Shown piece after piece: positions 46,601-56,220 of a stretch of DNA of 64,000 nt. Position 1 is the stretch's first letter. Each line of letters begins with the position of its first letter. Made by a program: the position numbers and the translations under genes. Source of the stretch: Stropharia rugosoannulata (taxonomy: Eukaryota > Basidiomycota > Agaricomycetes > Agaricales > Strophariaceae); assembly GCA_028532985.1 (NCBI GenBank), contig JANCIK010000007.1:2356001-2420000 (forward strand). The letters are read 5' to 3'. The notes beneath the pieces are model-generated. The model made no database searches. It was not told where the DNA came from and saw only the letters and a program-made list of their open reading frames with translations.

Positions 46601-49600
46601 CGGTCGTCAATCTGGTCCTTGAACTCTTCTAAACTCAGCGGTCGGGATCCTCTTCATACACTTTCTCGTACTCCAGCGGACCTACTTCTTGGTCATCATC
46701 CTCCGCCGAGTGCTCATACTCTTCATCTCCTGGTTGTCCTTCTCGTCGCGACAGGCCGTCCGCGTAAACGTTTTGCCTGCTACATGCTTCAGCTGAAAGT
46801 GGTACATAAGGATCTTGTCTATCCAGCGGTTAATGGTAGCGTTAGGTCCCATGCCCGGATTATCCAACATCCCTTTGAGATATTTGGCATCCGTCTCCAC
46901 TACCAACTTCCGCGCTCCGATGAGCCAGTAATAGCACGCCTGCAGCGCTGCAATAGCCCATATAGCTCTCTCTTTGGTTGTGAGAACCGCTGTTCCTCTC
47001 AGTTAACAGAATTGACCCAAAGCGGGCGTACACACGCTTCTTCGCGTTCAGCGGATCTTGCTGGTAGATATAAAATCCTACAGCGCCAAGACGTATCTAC
47101 TGCCAACGTGATTGGTCCTGGCAGTGTATAGTCCAGCGGCTTAACACAGTGTGCGTTCCGCGCTCCATCCTTCAGCGCATCCATACTGGCTTGCTGCGCT
47201 GGCCCCCACTCGAAGGGTTCTTTCCCACGCAACAATCTCTGTATGTGCTCCGCTCGCTTAGCGTAGTCTGAGATGTAAATACGCAGGAGTCCCATTGTAC
47301 CCATGAAGGCGCGCACATCGCTGACATTCTTACACGGTCCCCAGTTGAGGATGGCGTGCACTTTATCTGGCGCTGGCTTTCGACCTTCGTAGGTACATAA
47401 GTGTCCCACCACTACAATCTCCGCTGCACACAATATGGATTTCTTTCCGCTGAAAGTCCCTCCTGAGTACTTCATCCGCTGAACTATCCTATTCACATTC
47501 TGCATGTGTTCCCACACGAAACGCCTGATTCCGCTGTTCTCCGGAATCGTCTCGTACCCTCCATCCTCTAATTCGTACCGTGTCTTTGGTCCGCGGATAG
47601 GCACATCGTCAATGTACGGCTCCGTGACGTCTGGTATTTCATCGCGGAGAATATAAGTTACATCTTCATGAAAGATGGGTACAGAATTGGTCCAGCCCAT
47701 TGGCAAGGTCACTAAGCGGAGCGCACCAAACGGTGTCTGGAATGTTGTTAAGTCCCGAGACGACTCCGCTAAGAGCCGCTCGTCGTAGCCTACATACAAA
47801 TCCAGTATTCCGCCACACGCACGCCCAGCGAAGTGTTCTGCCAAACTCTCCGCTGCCGGTGGCAATCCTGAGTGCGCGATGGTAACAGCGTTCAGCGGCT
47901 CTAAGCTATGTACTATTCTAAAGGACACCCCGTCTTTCTTTGTTACTGTGAACCAGCGCGACCGGTATGATGAACTGGATGGTTCATAAGTCCCAGCGCG
48001 GATCTTAGTAGCGATGAACTCGCACACCCGCTCGTACATGCCTGGCGGAATGGGTATATTTTTCAGTACCCACGGCGTATGTTCTACCGTTGGAATATCT
48101 ACCGGCGGGAAGAAGTCTGTTCTAAACCTCCCCTTTTCCGTGTCATCCCACGCGAACGCCTCATTCTGCTGCATGAACACCTGATGTACTAGCTTGCGCT
48201 CTTCTGGCCACAGGAAATCTCCTCCGTGCGCTTTATCTATTTCCTCCTTCCGCTCCGCTGTGTACCTTCCCGTGGGTACGAACTCTGGTGGGTGTACCGT
48301 CAGCGGAGGCATTTCCTTCAGCGGATCTCCCTTTATCTCTCTCACTATTCTGAATTTCTCTGGCAGCTCTTGATAAACGGGCCTGACCTTGTCAGCGACT
48401 GGTTTATATTTCTTTCCTGCAAAGGCGGTTATGGTAGTGGCATTCTTACCAGTTAACCGCTTTCTAGTTACTCCTTTCCGCGCTGACTGGCCTTGCTCGG
48501 GGTCCGCTGAGCGGAATTGCCCCCTAGGCTCTCCTTTCACCGTCTCTTTTTCTCGCCATTCTTTTTGCTGAAAGTACTTATAAATTGATGCTTTCTCTTT
48601 ATCCTCCATCTTAGCCTCGTGCACAGCTTGAGCCATGTACACATCTCTCAGCTCAGCGGAGCCAAATCTCCCTCCCTTCTTTGGCAACGCATACCCCGCT
48701 ATCTCTATCTTTCCAGTCCTATCATCCCGCTCGAACATTAACGCGACCTCTCCTTGACGCATCAAATCATCGAGGACTGAAAATCCTGGTCGGCGTGCGG
48801 CTCCTCCGCTGCGCTGGAGTCCTGCACATCTGGCTCCCGCTGAAGTATCTTCGGCCCGCACCCTCGATTATACGTAGGTACCACTAGCTTCCGCTGAGTG
48901 TTTGGGTCCGTCAGCGTAAGTTCCACTGTGCCATCCCCGCGCGTCTTCACATTGCTTTCAGTGAGAATCTCGAACGGCTTCCCCAACAGAACCTCATAGG
49001 CGGCCGCGCTGATAACGTGCACTTGTAGGTACACTGTCAGTCCGCTGAACACAAAAGGTACATTCCGCGCTAAGCCCTTAGTCGACTCGACTTGTTTGTT
49101 AGCGCTCTGCATCCTAATGGTAAAGTCAGGATCCCAGCTTAAGCCTAGTCGCTCCGCGGTATCTTGCGCCATGGACACTATTTGCGATCCGCTGTCGAGC
49201 AGAGTCTCTGCACGGCCTTTCCCATTGATCAGCGGAAATACCGCCTTGAGATGGTGCGATTCTCGTGCCACAATTAATCCCTTTGGCTTTTCGCCGGGTT
49301 GTAGCGTCGAGATGTATTGCTCATAAGGATCCTCCATGATTATTGTGCCGGGTTGTAAGCCACCGCGCTCCTCCGCGCAAGTGAGGAATGTCGCCGCTGG
49401 GAGCTCGTCCATTCGCATGAACTCTTCTTCTTCATTCTCCTGCTTCAGCTGGGCGATGGCCTCGTCCATCTCCCACTCTTCTGCCTCATAATCCAGCTGC
49501 AAAACCCGCATGGTATTTACATCCAGCGGAACCTTGCGCGGTATGATACGCTCGACAAACTTCCTCCTAAACCCCGCTGTAGAGATCCCCAATAATTGTC

Positions 49601-52600
49601 CTTGAGTGATCTCTATTTTCTGGCTCTCTAAACGCTTAAGGACTTCGTCCGCTTGCGCTTCATCCTCAATGGCCGCGCGCAACTTATACGCTGGCTTCCT
49701 CTTCTCTATCACTGGCATCGGCGCCTCTCTTACAGGCGGCCGACTCTTTTCTGGTACGCGCAGCGGAGGAACCATTACATACGGCACCTGCGCTGGCTTT
49801 TTATTCTCCCCAACTTTCTGCGCTGGCGCTGCAAAGCTTACTTTCTTTTTCTCCACTCCGCTGGGCGCCTGTCTACTGATCTCCTCTATGAACTCTTCCT
49901 CATCTCCGCTGTCGACCTCCTCGATAGTTGTCCTTGGTGTACTTCTTACTGGTAGCTTCTTATTTACGCCTTCCGGGTTCTTGGGTTTATCAGAGCCGCT
50001 ACGCTGAACTCTGCCCGCGCTTCCCTTCATCAGACTCAATCGAAACCCTGGCTCAGCGCTGCATCCCGCTCCGCTTTCATGGTCGCGATCAGCTGCCGCT
50101 GTTCCTCTATCACCTCCTCTGGCGTCTTGACCGCTGAGCGCTCCTTTAAGAACGCCTTCCGACTGTCCAGCTCCTGTTGTAGTGTTCGAATTTGCTCCTC
50201 ATAAGTCTCATCGAGAGAGCTGGCTGGTTGGTAGACCTGGGCATACACCATGCTCGGCGGAGTCCCCATGTACGCTGGGTGTACCGGCGCCATGTAGGTC
50301 TGCTGCGCTGGCGGCCCATTCTTCTTATGCCACTCGTCTACACGTTCTTTGATAGCGCGCGAAGGGTCCCAAGGTAATGACGATCCATCTGGCAGCTGGA
50401 GCCTTCCAGCTTCCGTGATGATTATCTTCCCAGCGGACAGATCCTGTTGCCTCACAATACACTCCGCTACGATGTGTCCCGTCTGTTTACAATAGAAGCA
50501 CCTCGGTTCAGGTCGCTGTTGGTATTGAAACGGACGCGGCGGCGCTCCGCTGAAACCTGGTCCTCCCATTGGCATCATAGGTACCGCTGGCTGGACTGGC
50601 GCAGCGACAGGCGCTGCCCGCGACGACATTACATTGCGCAGAATATCTTCCAACTCCTTCTTATTGGTCTCCTTTGACTTCGACACCGTCTTTTCTACCA
50701 GCGACAACGTATCTTTAAACGACGCTACAAAACCCTTCAAGTCCTCAATTTCCCCGCGCAGCGTATGCACCTCCGCTGACTCGGTCTTGATAGCAGGCAC
50801 AGGCATGAGCCCGTCCGCTGAGTCCCGACTCAAGCTGAGTGAAGTGCTAGGATTCTTGGTGCGCGCCATCTGCTCTGCCATTTCCGCCACCTGTTTCAGC
50901 GGATACATGTCCTCAGTCCGCGCTTCCACCTGAATCCCCGCTGGCGCCGTAAAGGGTATATTGCGTTCCTTTAGGTACTTGTCAAACGATGTTCTCGTAG
51001 TGTAGTCGATATCCAGCTTGTTAAACAACCTCTCCCTGAACCCCGCTGTGAGACTGTTGGTGAAGTAGGTCACCAGCGTATGATTAGCCAGCAAGGTAGG
51101 CGCCTTGGTCAACTTCGCTGCCTCCGCTAAGAATGCCCGCTTGAAGTCCAACAGCACCTGGAGGTCTTCCTCCGAGATGCGCTGGTTCTCCTTGCATAGC
51201 TTCTTTAGGCGCGCGATGGACCCCGTCTGAATACTGATCACCTCAGGATATTCATTGAGGATCATCTTCTTCAGCTCAGCGTAACTCTTGGTGTCATAGC
51301 CTGGTAAATTCTTCCACTCCTCCGCTGTCTGCATGGGTACATATTTGATTACATAGCCTCTCCTCTCATCATCCTCCGTCACCTCAGCGCGCTTGAACCA
51401 GTCCTCTAAGTCCTCGAAGTAGCGTGGGAGTTCATCACGCTCAGCGGAGGGGTCGAAGCTTGGTGCACCGCGCGCTCCGCGCACAGGCATAGATGTTTCC
51501 TTAGGCATGGTGATAATTTCCGGGGGCGGTTCGTGTTTACTTGTGGAAAAGTCTGATAATTCCCCTTCAAATATATCTCTGGCCACGCGCTCGGCCTCGC
51601 TCTCACTATTATCTGTCGTCCGCTGAGCGGATCTCTTAGCAGTCTCGAATACTTCCGAAAACGGAGGAGGTGTGTCTTGAGTAGCTTGGCTATCGGATGA
51701 GCCAAATGGTGCAGCTTCAAGCGTAATGTCTCCGTCCGCTGAGTTTCAATTCCAGAAGGCGGTCCCCAGAATCCGCTGGGCCCGTCCTCCCGCTCTGAGT
51801 CACTCTCTGTAAGCGCTCCTGGTACGCGCTGAGCAAGATCCTGCGTTTCTATCTGTAGCCACGCCTCTTCCCTTGCTTTCCTCTTCGCTTTTCTATCTCG
51901 AGTAGGTGTAATCACCAATGGTTCCACAAGCTCGGCGTCTTTCTTGCTCCTAGTCGATCGCCCGCTCGGAGGTAGTATACCAAATGATGGTCTAGCCTCC
52001 GCTGGTTCTGCTAGCGACGACGGTGCAGGAAATTTGCCTCGCTTGTTACTCGTCCCCGTTGTATTTGAAATTTTTGAAATGTTTTGTAATAGGCGCTAAG
52101 CCGTGGTCCCCGAAACACTATATGAGATTTCTGAACCTACCCCTCGCGGTGGGCTCCAGATGAGAGGTCTGCCGCGGGGCTAGACTCGAATCACAAGAAA
52201 CACAACACACACAACCCCAGCGGAGCGAGATCCTATCCCCTAGATCGAGCGACGCTCTTCAGCTAAGCGGAATATAGATGTCTACGCTTTTCCTGGTCCT
52301 CTCCGCTGAGCGACTGTGATGTTTAAGAGTTTCGTAAGTTCAGTCCAGATGTCCGCTGTACAGTGCCTGCAAGTTCGTTTTTTAAGGAGGGGTTTAATTC
52401 TAGAAGTCTCAGATTAATGTCTGGGCGACCTCCGCTGAGCGCAGGGTATCGATAGTAATGTATAGTTTTGATGGTGGCTCCGCGGGGCTTATTCCGCTGA
52501 GTGGGTTTGAGGTCCGGTGACCGATGCAGATGCTCACACAAGCTGGTATTCCCAATTGTGCCTCGCTCCGCTGACTATCCACAGTCCTATTCCGCTGAGG

Positions 52601-54946
52601 CTATCCAGAACCTCGTTCACCCGGTGGTGCAGTCTCAAATCTCAAAACACTACAGCGCGAGTTTTCGTACACGGTTGCACTGACTCCCCGCTGAGCTCTC
52701 CAAATGACCCGGTGGCCAGAAGCTATCCAAAACTTCTATAATTCACAATACACTTCACAGTTAAAACCCTAACAAAAGCTAGACACAGCCCGCTGACGGT
52801 CTGGGACGGAGCCCAACACACAGATCTAGTGGGTAGACAATTGCTTAATTTCCGTAGTTACAATTACAAGTTTATATAGACGCGCGCTGTGTACTAATTT
52901 AGGTGGAGAGTAAATACTAGCAACGCCGGACCAAAGGTCCGCTGAGCGCATGTGCCTCCGCTGGGCGTTTTTTTGATGACTACTCCGCTGAGCGCGACCT
53001 GATCCCGTTGCGCCGCCAGCCTCCGCCGAGAGACGCCGTTTAACCCCGCTGGGCGGTTCCTTCTTGGTCATCGAGGCCTGGTTACCGCTGCCAAAGTTCC
53101 CCAGCGGAGTCCGTGCTGTGTGCATTATTCATTCCCTCGGGCATCACACGCTCCAGCGCGCACGCCACGGTCACCTGACGAGTGGACTTAGGCAAATTTC
53201 GCCTTCGTGATGTGTTCCGCTGAGCCCTTTTTGGGACGCCGTCTACACACAGTCCTGCTCGTCGCCTTTGATATTTTCCGCTCAGCTGTACTCCTGCCTT
53301 CCGCTGGGACGACAGTAACCGTTATGTGCTCCGCTGACAGCTATTCCAGGTAATCCAACTGTGTACTTATGACCCGTACAGTCCGCTGAACCCCACACAA
53401 CCGCCCGCTGAGCACACGCGTGATGATTTGTGATGCACGCGCTGAGCGCTGAGACGACTGATCAGGCTAATCACCGCTCCGCTGTACCCCTGCACTCCAG
53501 CCCAAACCGCTCGCTGTGGCCACTTACAGCCTTGGTATAAACGCAGGCCTGTCACCGCGGTACTTCGAGGACCTGGAGGATTGGTTTAAGCGCGCGGAGG
53601 TGACGGAGAACGATGAGAAAAGAGGATATGTAATCAAATATGTACCCATGCAGACGGCCGAGGAGTGGAAGAATTTACCAGGTTATGATACCAAGGGGTA
53701 CGCGGAGCTCAAGAAAATGATTCTCAACGAGTACCCGGAGGTGATCAGCATTCAGACAGGGTCCATTGCGCGGCTCAAGAAGCTCTGCAAGGAGAATCAG
53801 CACATCTCAGAGGAAGACCTCCAGGTGTTGCTGGACTTCAAGCGCGCGTTCTTGGCCGAGGCCGCTAAACTCACGAAGGCGCCTACTCTGCTCGTGAATC
53901 ATACCTTGGTGACTTACTTCACCAATAGTCTCACTGCGGGGTTCAGGGATCGTTTGTTTAATAAACTGGACATTGATTACACGACGCGCGCATCGTTCAA
54001 CAAGTTCTTAACTGAGCGCAATATACAGTTCACTGCACCTACTGGGGTGACGGTAGAAGCGCGCACCGAGGACATGTACCCTCTCAAACAAGTAGCCGAG
54101 ATGGCGGAACAAATGGCCCGCACCAAGAACCCAAGCACTACGCTGAGCCTAGGGCGCGAGAGCACTGATGGACTTATGCCGGTGCCCGCCATCAAGACTG
54201 AGGCCGCGGATGTTGGTTCGCTGCGCGGAGAGATTGAGGACCTGAAGGGGTTCGTCGCCTCCTTCAAGGATACCTTATCGTTAGTAGAGAAGACGGTGGC
54301 GAAGTCGAAGGAGTCGAGTAAGAAGGAATTAGAGGACATTATTCGCAATGTCATGGCTGTGCACGCCGCACCGATGTCGGTGCCTGTACAACCAGTAGCC
54401 CCCATGATGCCCATGAGCGCACCGGGTTTCGGTGGACCGCCGCCTAGGCCTTTCCAATACCAACAACGCCCGGAGCCTCGCTGCTTCTACTGCAAGCAGA
54501 CGGGACATGTGGTGGCTGAGTGCATTGTACAGCAGCAAGACTTGTCAGCGGGGAGGATTGTCATCACAGAGGCGGGGCGCTTACAGCTACCTGACGGGTC
54601 ATCGATACCTTGGGACCCTTCGCGTGCAATCAAAGAGTGCGTCGACAAATGGCATAAGAAGAATGGGCAGCCCGCACAGCAAGCATATATGGCACCCGTC
54701 CATCCCTCGTACATGAGTATGCCTCCTAGCATGGTATATTCGCAGATGTACCAACCGGCCAGTTCCTTGGACGAGACCTATGAGGAGCAGATACGCGCAC
54801 TCCAGCAAGAGCTGGAGAGTAAGAAGGTGTTTCTGAAGGAGCGCGCATCGGCGAAGACGCCTGAGGAGGTGATAGAGGAACAGCGTCAGTTAATAGCAAC
54901 CATGAAAGCCGAACGTGACGCTGCGCTCAGTCAGGGTTTCAATTGA
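37643..54946 (+). CDS. gag: Gag of Ty3 element B, split by element A
   Basis: Segments 37643-37727 and 53559-54946 join exactly in frame once element A and one CCGC duplication are removed, giving 490 residues, the same length as the A Gag. The start at MPKDMSMPVHGARGAPSFDP is chosen by homology to A and C. The frame is also open about 550 bp upstream without an ATG (to about 37090). Capsid-type region PRYFEDLEDWFKRAEV, a CCHC knuckle CFYCKQTGHVVAEC, and a C-terminal coiled-coil region ending LSQGFN. It overlaps pro in the -1 frame. Confidence 0.88.
37728..39114 (-). repeat. 3' LTR of Ty3 element A
   Basis: 1387 bp direct repeat of 52161-53554. It holds about twenty CCGCTGA-type words. The minus-strand purine tract AGTGAGGGGGAGA adjoins it at 39115-39127. 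Confidence 0.93.
39135..39152 (+). promoter_or_regulatory. Hairpin promoter-like element upstream of cargo gene A1
   Basis: TTGACTG-TCCT-CAGTCAA, a 7-bp stem with TCCT loop, preceded by a pyrimidine tract and ACTAAAAATT. It lies between the 3' LTR and cargo gene A1 and has counterparts before cargo gene 2 in A and B. Confidence 0.55.
39548..41554 (+). CDS. Cargo gene 1 of Ty3 A: Pro-rich, Cys-cluster protein (609 aa)
   Basis: Exons 39548-40235, 40286-40551, 40620-40824 and 40884-41554 join in phase and encode 609 residues from ATG (MAFRNFDRRQREKERAEALL). Features in order: a basic helical N-terminus; a globular helical region to about residue 150; a Pro/Ser-rich, acidic (DIIMVSDDE) then strongly basic stretch (RKDKRKRLP, KLIKRQRP), likely nuclear; a cysteine cluster at about 320-370 (CNHCARPF, CICRGWARNCCTC, KCLFCC); and a helical C-terminal half ending in Ser/Thr/Pro-rich sequence. 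The cluster is probably zinc-binding. The family is not recognised. It is antisense to pol. A partial counterpart is at the edge of element B (63700-64000). The layout parallels the Cys-rich gene of the KDZ giant, suggesting, as inference, a DNA-binding regulator. Confidence 0.82.
41555..41978 (+). promoter_or_regulatory. Spacer and promoter of cargo gene A2
   Basis: A pyrimidine run and CTATAAAAT (about 41919-41927) lead directly into the hairpin TCAACTG-TCCT-CAGTTGA (41927-41944), 35 bp before the ATG. The arrangement (CTCCCC, CACTATAAAA, hairpin) copies that at 39115-39152. Confidence 0.6.
41979..42447 (+). CDS. Cargo gene 2 of Ty3 A (140 aa)
   Basis: Exons 41979-42125 and 42172-42447, in phase. 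The product starts MQRYQRTNVARQFTSILKQL and contains TLPLRFVDFNRQF, MTIVFYEARAQR, LDRYSHLGMPFHLLP and an acidic end DPDAALIVDDV. The element B counterpart (142 aa) aligns along its length. Between RAQR and LDRYSH the A protein is in a different frame from B: a one-base loss and a one-base gain compensate, so about 20 residues are altered. Function unknown; no motif recognised. Confidence 0.75.
42516..43058 (+). CDS. Cargo gene 3 of Ty3 A (143 aa)
   Basis: Exons 42516-42749 and 42861-43058, in phase. The 78-residue first exon (MPSLSAESNLLLRAHSDPR..., RVCRIYITALHYIL) has exactly the same length as in element B. The second exon carries LVLRLCGTNDAERYG, HTEHFQRLHYAAQHFYQEDFFP, again conserved in B. 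A TATA-like GTATATAATATAA lies at about 42472-42485. The intron contains the CCGCGCAGCGG-type word. Function unknown; probably an all-helical small protein. Confidence 0.75.
   Translation: MPSLSAESNLLLRAHSDPRILRLDALSRRPLSDIPPHDVARVCRIYITALHYILDSAAEEQLPMSVCLPLLNRVQDHAVSPFSTVHALPLSSPRSGLELTESTCHSPLLSHLCAQLYYTELVLRLCGTNDAERYGVLNHTEHFQRLHYAAQHFYQEDFFPVCPLFSSFPAALRPRLCQDV
43059..43507. other. Spacer between cargo genes A3 and A4
   Basis: Non-coding, with several CCGCTGAG words and a TATA-like CCTATATATG (about 43464-43473) about 40 bp before the ATG of the next gene. Confidence 0.45.
43508..44774 (+). pseudogene. Cargo gene 4 of Ty3 A, frameshifted
   Basis: Counterpart of the intact 365-aa gene of element B (61598-60282). 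Visible pieces: MSNAPAPLYNFSNVKHQLAL..., NRWRDPHGGITRIINNSEAV..., DITNMQLYLLLKKMALDDK-like sequence, RERTEASGHRTR and NDKVNACLDAATNLIKEPLN. Compared with B there are small indels, for example near 43835 (TTCTCCCGCTGCC), in the AAGGTGTGA region near 44070, and near 44630 after AACACCG. Several fall within or beside CCGCTG words. It is therefore either a recently broken gene or an intact one with assembly errors at the motif. Confidence 0.65.
44930..48790 (-). pseudogene. pol: Pol of Ty3 A, frameshifted and with an integrase gap
   Basis: Reads from the -1 overlap at about 48786. The largest piece (to 46999) has reverse transcriptase with LDLYVGYDERLL, LRLVTLPMGWTNS and YIDDVP. RNase H pieces (VETDAKYLKGM) and the integrase piece (45310-46566: HH-CC with CHVCQLRQK, LHADTMHMS, ITDNGG, NGKIERPHWDIRQ) follow in other frames. 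The tail (44930-45310) has NRKMLARWNGPYIVIARKEGGAYL. Breaks relative to B lie at about 47060, 46985, 46955, 46755, 46645 and 45355, mostly single-base and mostly inside or next to CCGCTG/CAGCGG words. Integrase also lacks 31 residues between the first two catalytic Asp (about 45868). The tail gene boundary at 44930 is supported by homology to B. Confidence 0.85.
48766..50039 (-). CDS. pro: Protease-region protein of Ty3 A
   Basis: Open in the -1 frame relative to gag, beginning in the gag overlap (about 50045) and ending SSMI at about 48766. The N-terminal half is basic and acidic low complexity; it contains KRKPAYKLRAAIEDEAQADEVLKRLE and ITQGQLLGISTAGFRRKF. The retropepsin-type domain shows LLDSGSQIVSM (D-S-G) and YEVLLGKPFEIL. 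It has no frameshift, unlike pol. Confidence 0.85.
48780..48786 (-). promoter_or_regulatory. Candidate -1 frameshift site GGATTTT between pro and pol of element A
   Basis: Zero-frame GAT-TTT preceded by G. A -1 slip enters the pol frame (GGA-TTT-TCA-GTC). The same heptamer is at the same place in B (56196-56202). Confidence 0.5.
50036..51508 (-). CDS. gag: Gag of Ty3 A (490 aa)
   Basis: Starts at the conserved Met (MPKETSMPVRGARGAPSFDP). Capsid-type region with PRYFEDLEDWFKRAEV, a coiled-coil segment, a CCHC knuckle CFYCKQTGHIVAEC, and a C-terminal coiled coil ending LSQGFD. The last codons overlap GGGTTTC (50042-50048), a candidate -1 slip site into pro. Upstream of 51508 the frame continues open with sequence conserved in B (ERVARDIFEGELSDFS), then shows a frameshift near 51740 at CTCAGCGGACGG. 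Confidence 0.88.
   Translation of the reverse strand: MPKETSMPVRGARGAPSFDPSAERDELPRYFEDLEDWFKRAEVTEDDERRGYVIKYVPMQTAEEWKNLPGYDTKSYAELKKMILNEYPEVISIQTGSIARLKKLCKENQRISEEDLQVLLDFKRAFLAEAAKLTKAPTLLANHTLVTYFTNSLTAGFRERLFNKLDIDYTTRTSFDKYLKERNIPFTAPAGIQVEARTEDMYPLKQVAEMAEQMARTKNPSTSLSLSRDSADGLMPVPAIKTESAEVHTLRGEIEDLKGFVASFKDTLSLVEKTVSKSKETNKKELEDILRNVMSSRAAPVAAPVQPAVPMMPMGGPGFSGAPPRPFQYQQRPEPRCFYCKQTGHIVAECIVRQQDLSAGKIIITEAGRLQLPDGSSLPWDPSRAIKERVDEWHKKNGPPAQQTYMAPVHPAYMGTPPSMVYAQVYQPASSLDETYEEQIRTLQQELDSRKAFLKERSAVKTPEEVIEEQRQLIATMKAERDAALSQGFD
51509..52140 (-). other. Upstream in-frame extension of Ty3 A gag (no ATG)
   Basis: Between the primer-binding site and the gag ATG the reading frame is conserved with B at the protein level (RSKKDAELVEPLVITPTRDR, SGFWGPPSGIE, DTPPPFSEVF) yet starts without an ATG. 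One frameshift separates the two halves in A. This suggests a translated leader with non-AUG initiation or an unrecognised start. Confidence 0.5.
52141..52158 (-). promoter_or_regulatory. Primer-binding site of Ty3 A
   Basis: Minus-strand TGGAGCCCACCGCGAGGG, two bases inside the 5' LTR; identical to the sites of B and C. Confidence 0.75.
52161..53554 (-). repeat. 5' LTR of Ty3 A
   Basis: 1394 bp direct repeat of 37728-39114. A minus-strand TATA-like TATATAAAC lies at about 52870-52880. The seven extra bases relative to the left copy arise from small indels near 52883, 52926, 52971, 53037 and 53045, several beside CGCTG/CCGCTG words. Confidence 0.93.
54934..54940 (+). promoter_or_regulatory. 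Candidate -1 frameshift site GGGTTTC between gag and pro of element B
   Basis: Zero-frame GGT-TTC-AAT-TGA preceded by G. A -1 slip gives GGG-TTT-CAA-TTG, open into pro. Same heptamer and position in element A (50042-50048, minus). Confidence 0.55.
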
Positions 54947-56220
54947 GTCTGATGAAGGGAAACGCGGGCAGAGTTATGCGTAGCGGCTCTGATAAACCCA
55001 AGAACCCGGAGGGTGCAAACAAGAAGTTACCAATCAAGAATATACCCAGAGCATCAGTTGAGGACGCGAGTGATGAGGAGGAAGATGAGTTGCGAGAGGT
55101 AGTGGAGGAGCAAGGTGCGCGCAGCGCACCCGTAAAGAAGAAAGTAGTATTTGAGGTACCTGCAAAGGCTGGGCCTAGTGCACGACCAGCAGCAGTGCCA
55201 TATGTAATGGTACCTCCGCTGCACGTTCCGGAGAAAGTAAAACCTAAGGTTAGGGAAGAGCCCATACCTGTAGTAGAGAAGAGGAAACCTGCTTATAAGC
55301 TGCGCACACCTATCGAAGATGAAGCGCAGGCTGACGCAGTCCTCAAACACTTAGAAAATCAGAAAATTGAGATCACGCAGGGCCAGTTGTTGGGAATCTC
55401 GACTGCAGGTTTCAGAAGAAAGTTCGTTGAGCGCATAGTACCAAGAAAGGTACCATTGGATCTGAACACGATGCGCGTACTACAATTAGACTACGATGAA
55501 GAAGAGCGCGAGGTAGATGAAGCTATCGCGTGGTTAGCAGAAGAAGAAGAGGAAGAGGAATTTATGCAGATGGATGAGCTACCAGTGGCCACTTTCCTTA
55601 CTTGCTCAGATGAGCGCAGCGGACTGCAACCGGGGACCATCATCATGGAAGACCCGTACGAGCAGTACGTCTCGACTCTGCAGCCAGGCGAAAAGCCTAA
55701 GGGACTTACTGTGGCGCGCAAATCGCACCATCTAAAGGCGGTATTTCCGCTCATCAACGGCAAGGGACACGCGGAGACGTTGCTCGACAGTGGGTCACAG
55801 ATTGTGTCAATGGCACAGGACACCGCTGAGCGCTTAGGACTTAGTTGGGACCCGGACTTCACTATACGGATGCAGAGCGCGAATAAGCAGGTGGAATCCA
55901 CCAAGGGCTTAGCGCGCAACGTACCATTTGTGTTTAACGGACTGACAGTGTATTTACAAGTGCATGTCATCAGCGCAGCGGCTTACGAGGTACTCTTGGG
56001 CCGGCTGTTCGAGATCCTCACGGAGAGCAATGTGAAGACGCGCGGCAATGGAACGGTTGAGCTTACGCTCACTGATCCCAACACACAGCGCAAGCTGGTA
56101 GTACCCACCTATAACTGAGGGTGCGGTCCCAAGATTGTGCAACGCGAACCTAAATTGCAGGACCCTGGCACAACGGAAAACCCTAGCGCAGATCAGGATT
56201 TTCAATCCTCGATGATTTGA
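54943..56220 (+). pseudogene. pro: Protease-region protein of Ty3 B with one nonsense codon
   Basis: Aligns with the A protein throughout: KRKPAYKLRTPIEDEAQADAV, ISTAGFRRKFVERI, protease LLDSGSQIVSM, YEVLLGRLFEIL. The frame hits TGA at 56116-56118 where A has CGA (YNRGCGPK), then continues open to 56220. The change is a C-to-T transition at a CpG. The catalytic part lies upstream of the stop, but Pol could not be reached by frameshifting. Confidence 0.82.
56196..56202 (+). promoter_or_regulatory. Candidate -1 frameshift site GGATTTT between pro and pol of element B
   Basis: Zero-frame GAT-TTT preceded by G. The -1 frame continues GGA-TTT-TCA-ATC into pol. Confidence 0.5.

Larger units (their letters stand above)
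37728..53554 (-). mobile_element. Giant Ty3/gypsy retrotransposon A (15.8 kb) inserted in element B gag
   Basis: LTRs 37728-39114 (1387 bp) and 52161-53554 (1394 bp) start TGAGAGG and end CCTGTCA on the plus strand; as far as I compared them they differ only by a few small indels. CCGC flanks both sides (37724-37727 and 53555-53558). Gag, pro and pol run on the minus strand and four cargo genes on the plus strand between pol and the 3' LTR. CCGCTGAG/AGCGG-type words occur about every 50-100 bp. Pol has several frameshifts and a 31-residue loss in integrase, so this copy cannot make a full Pol. Confidence 0.93.
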
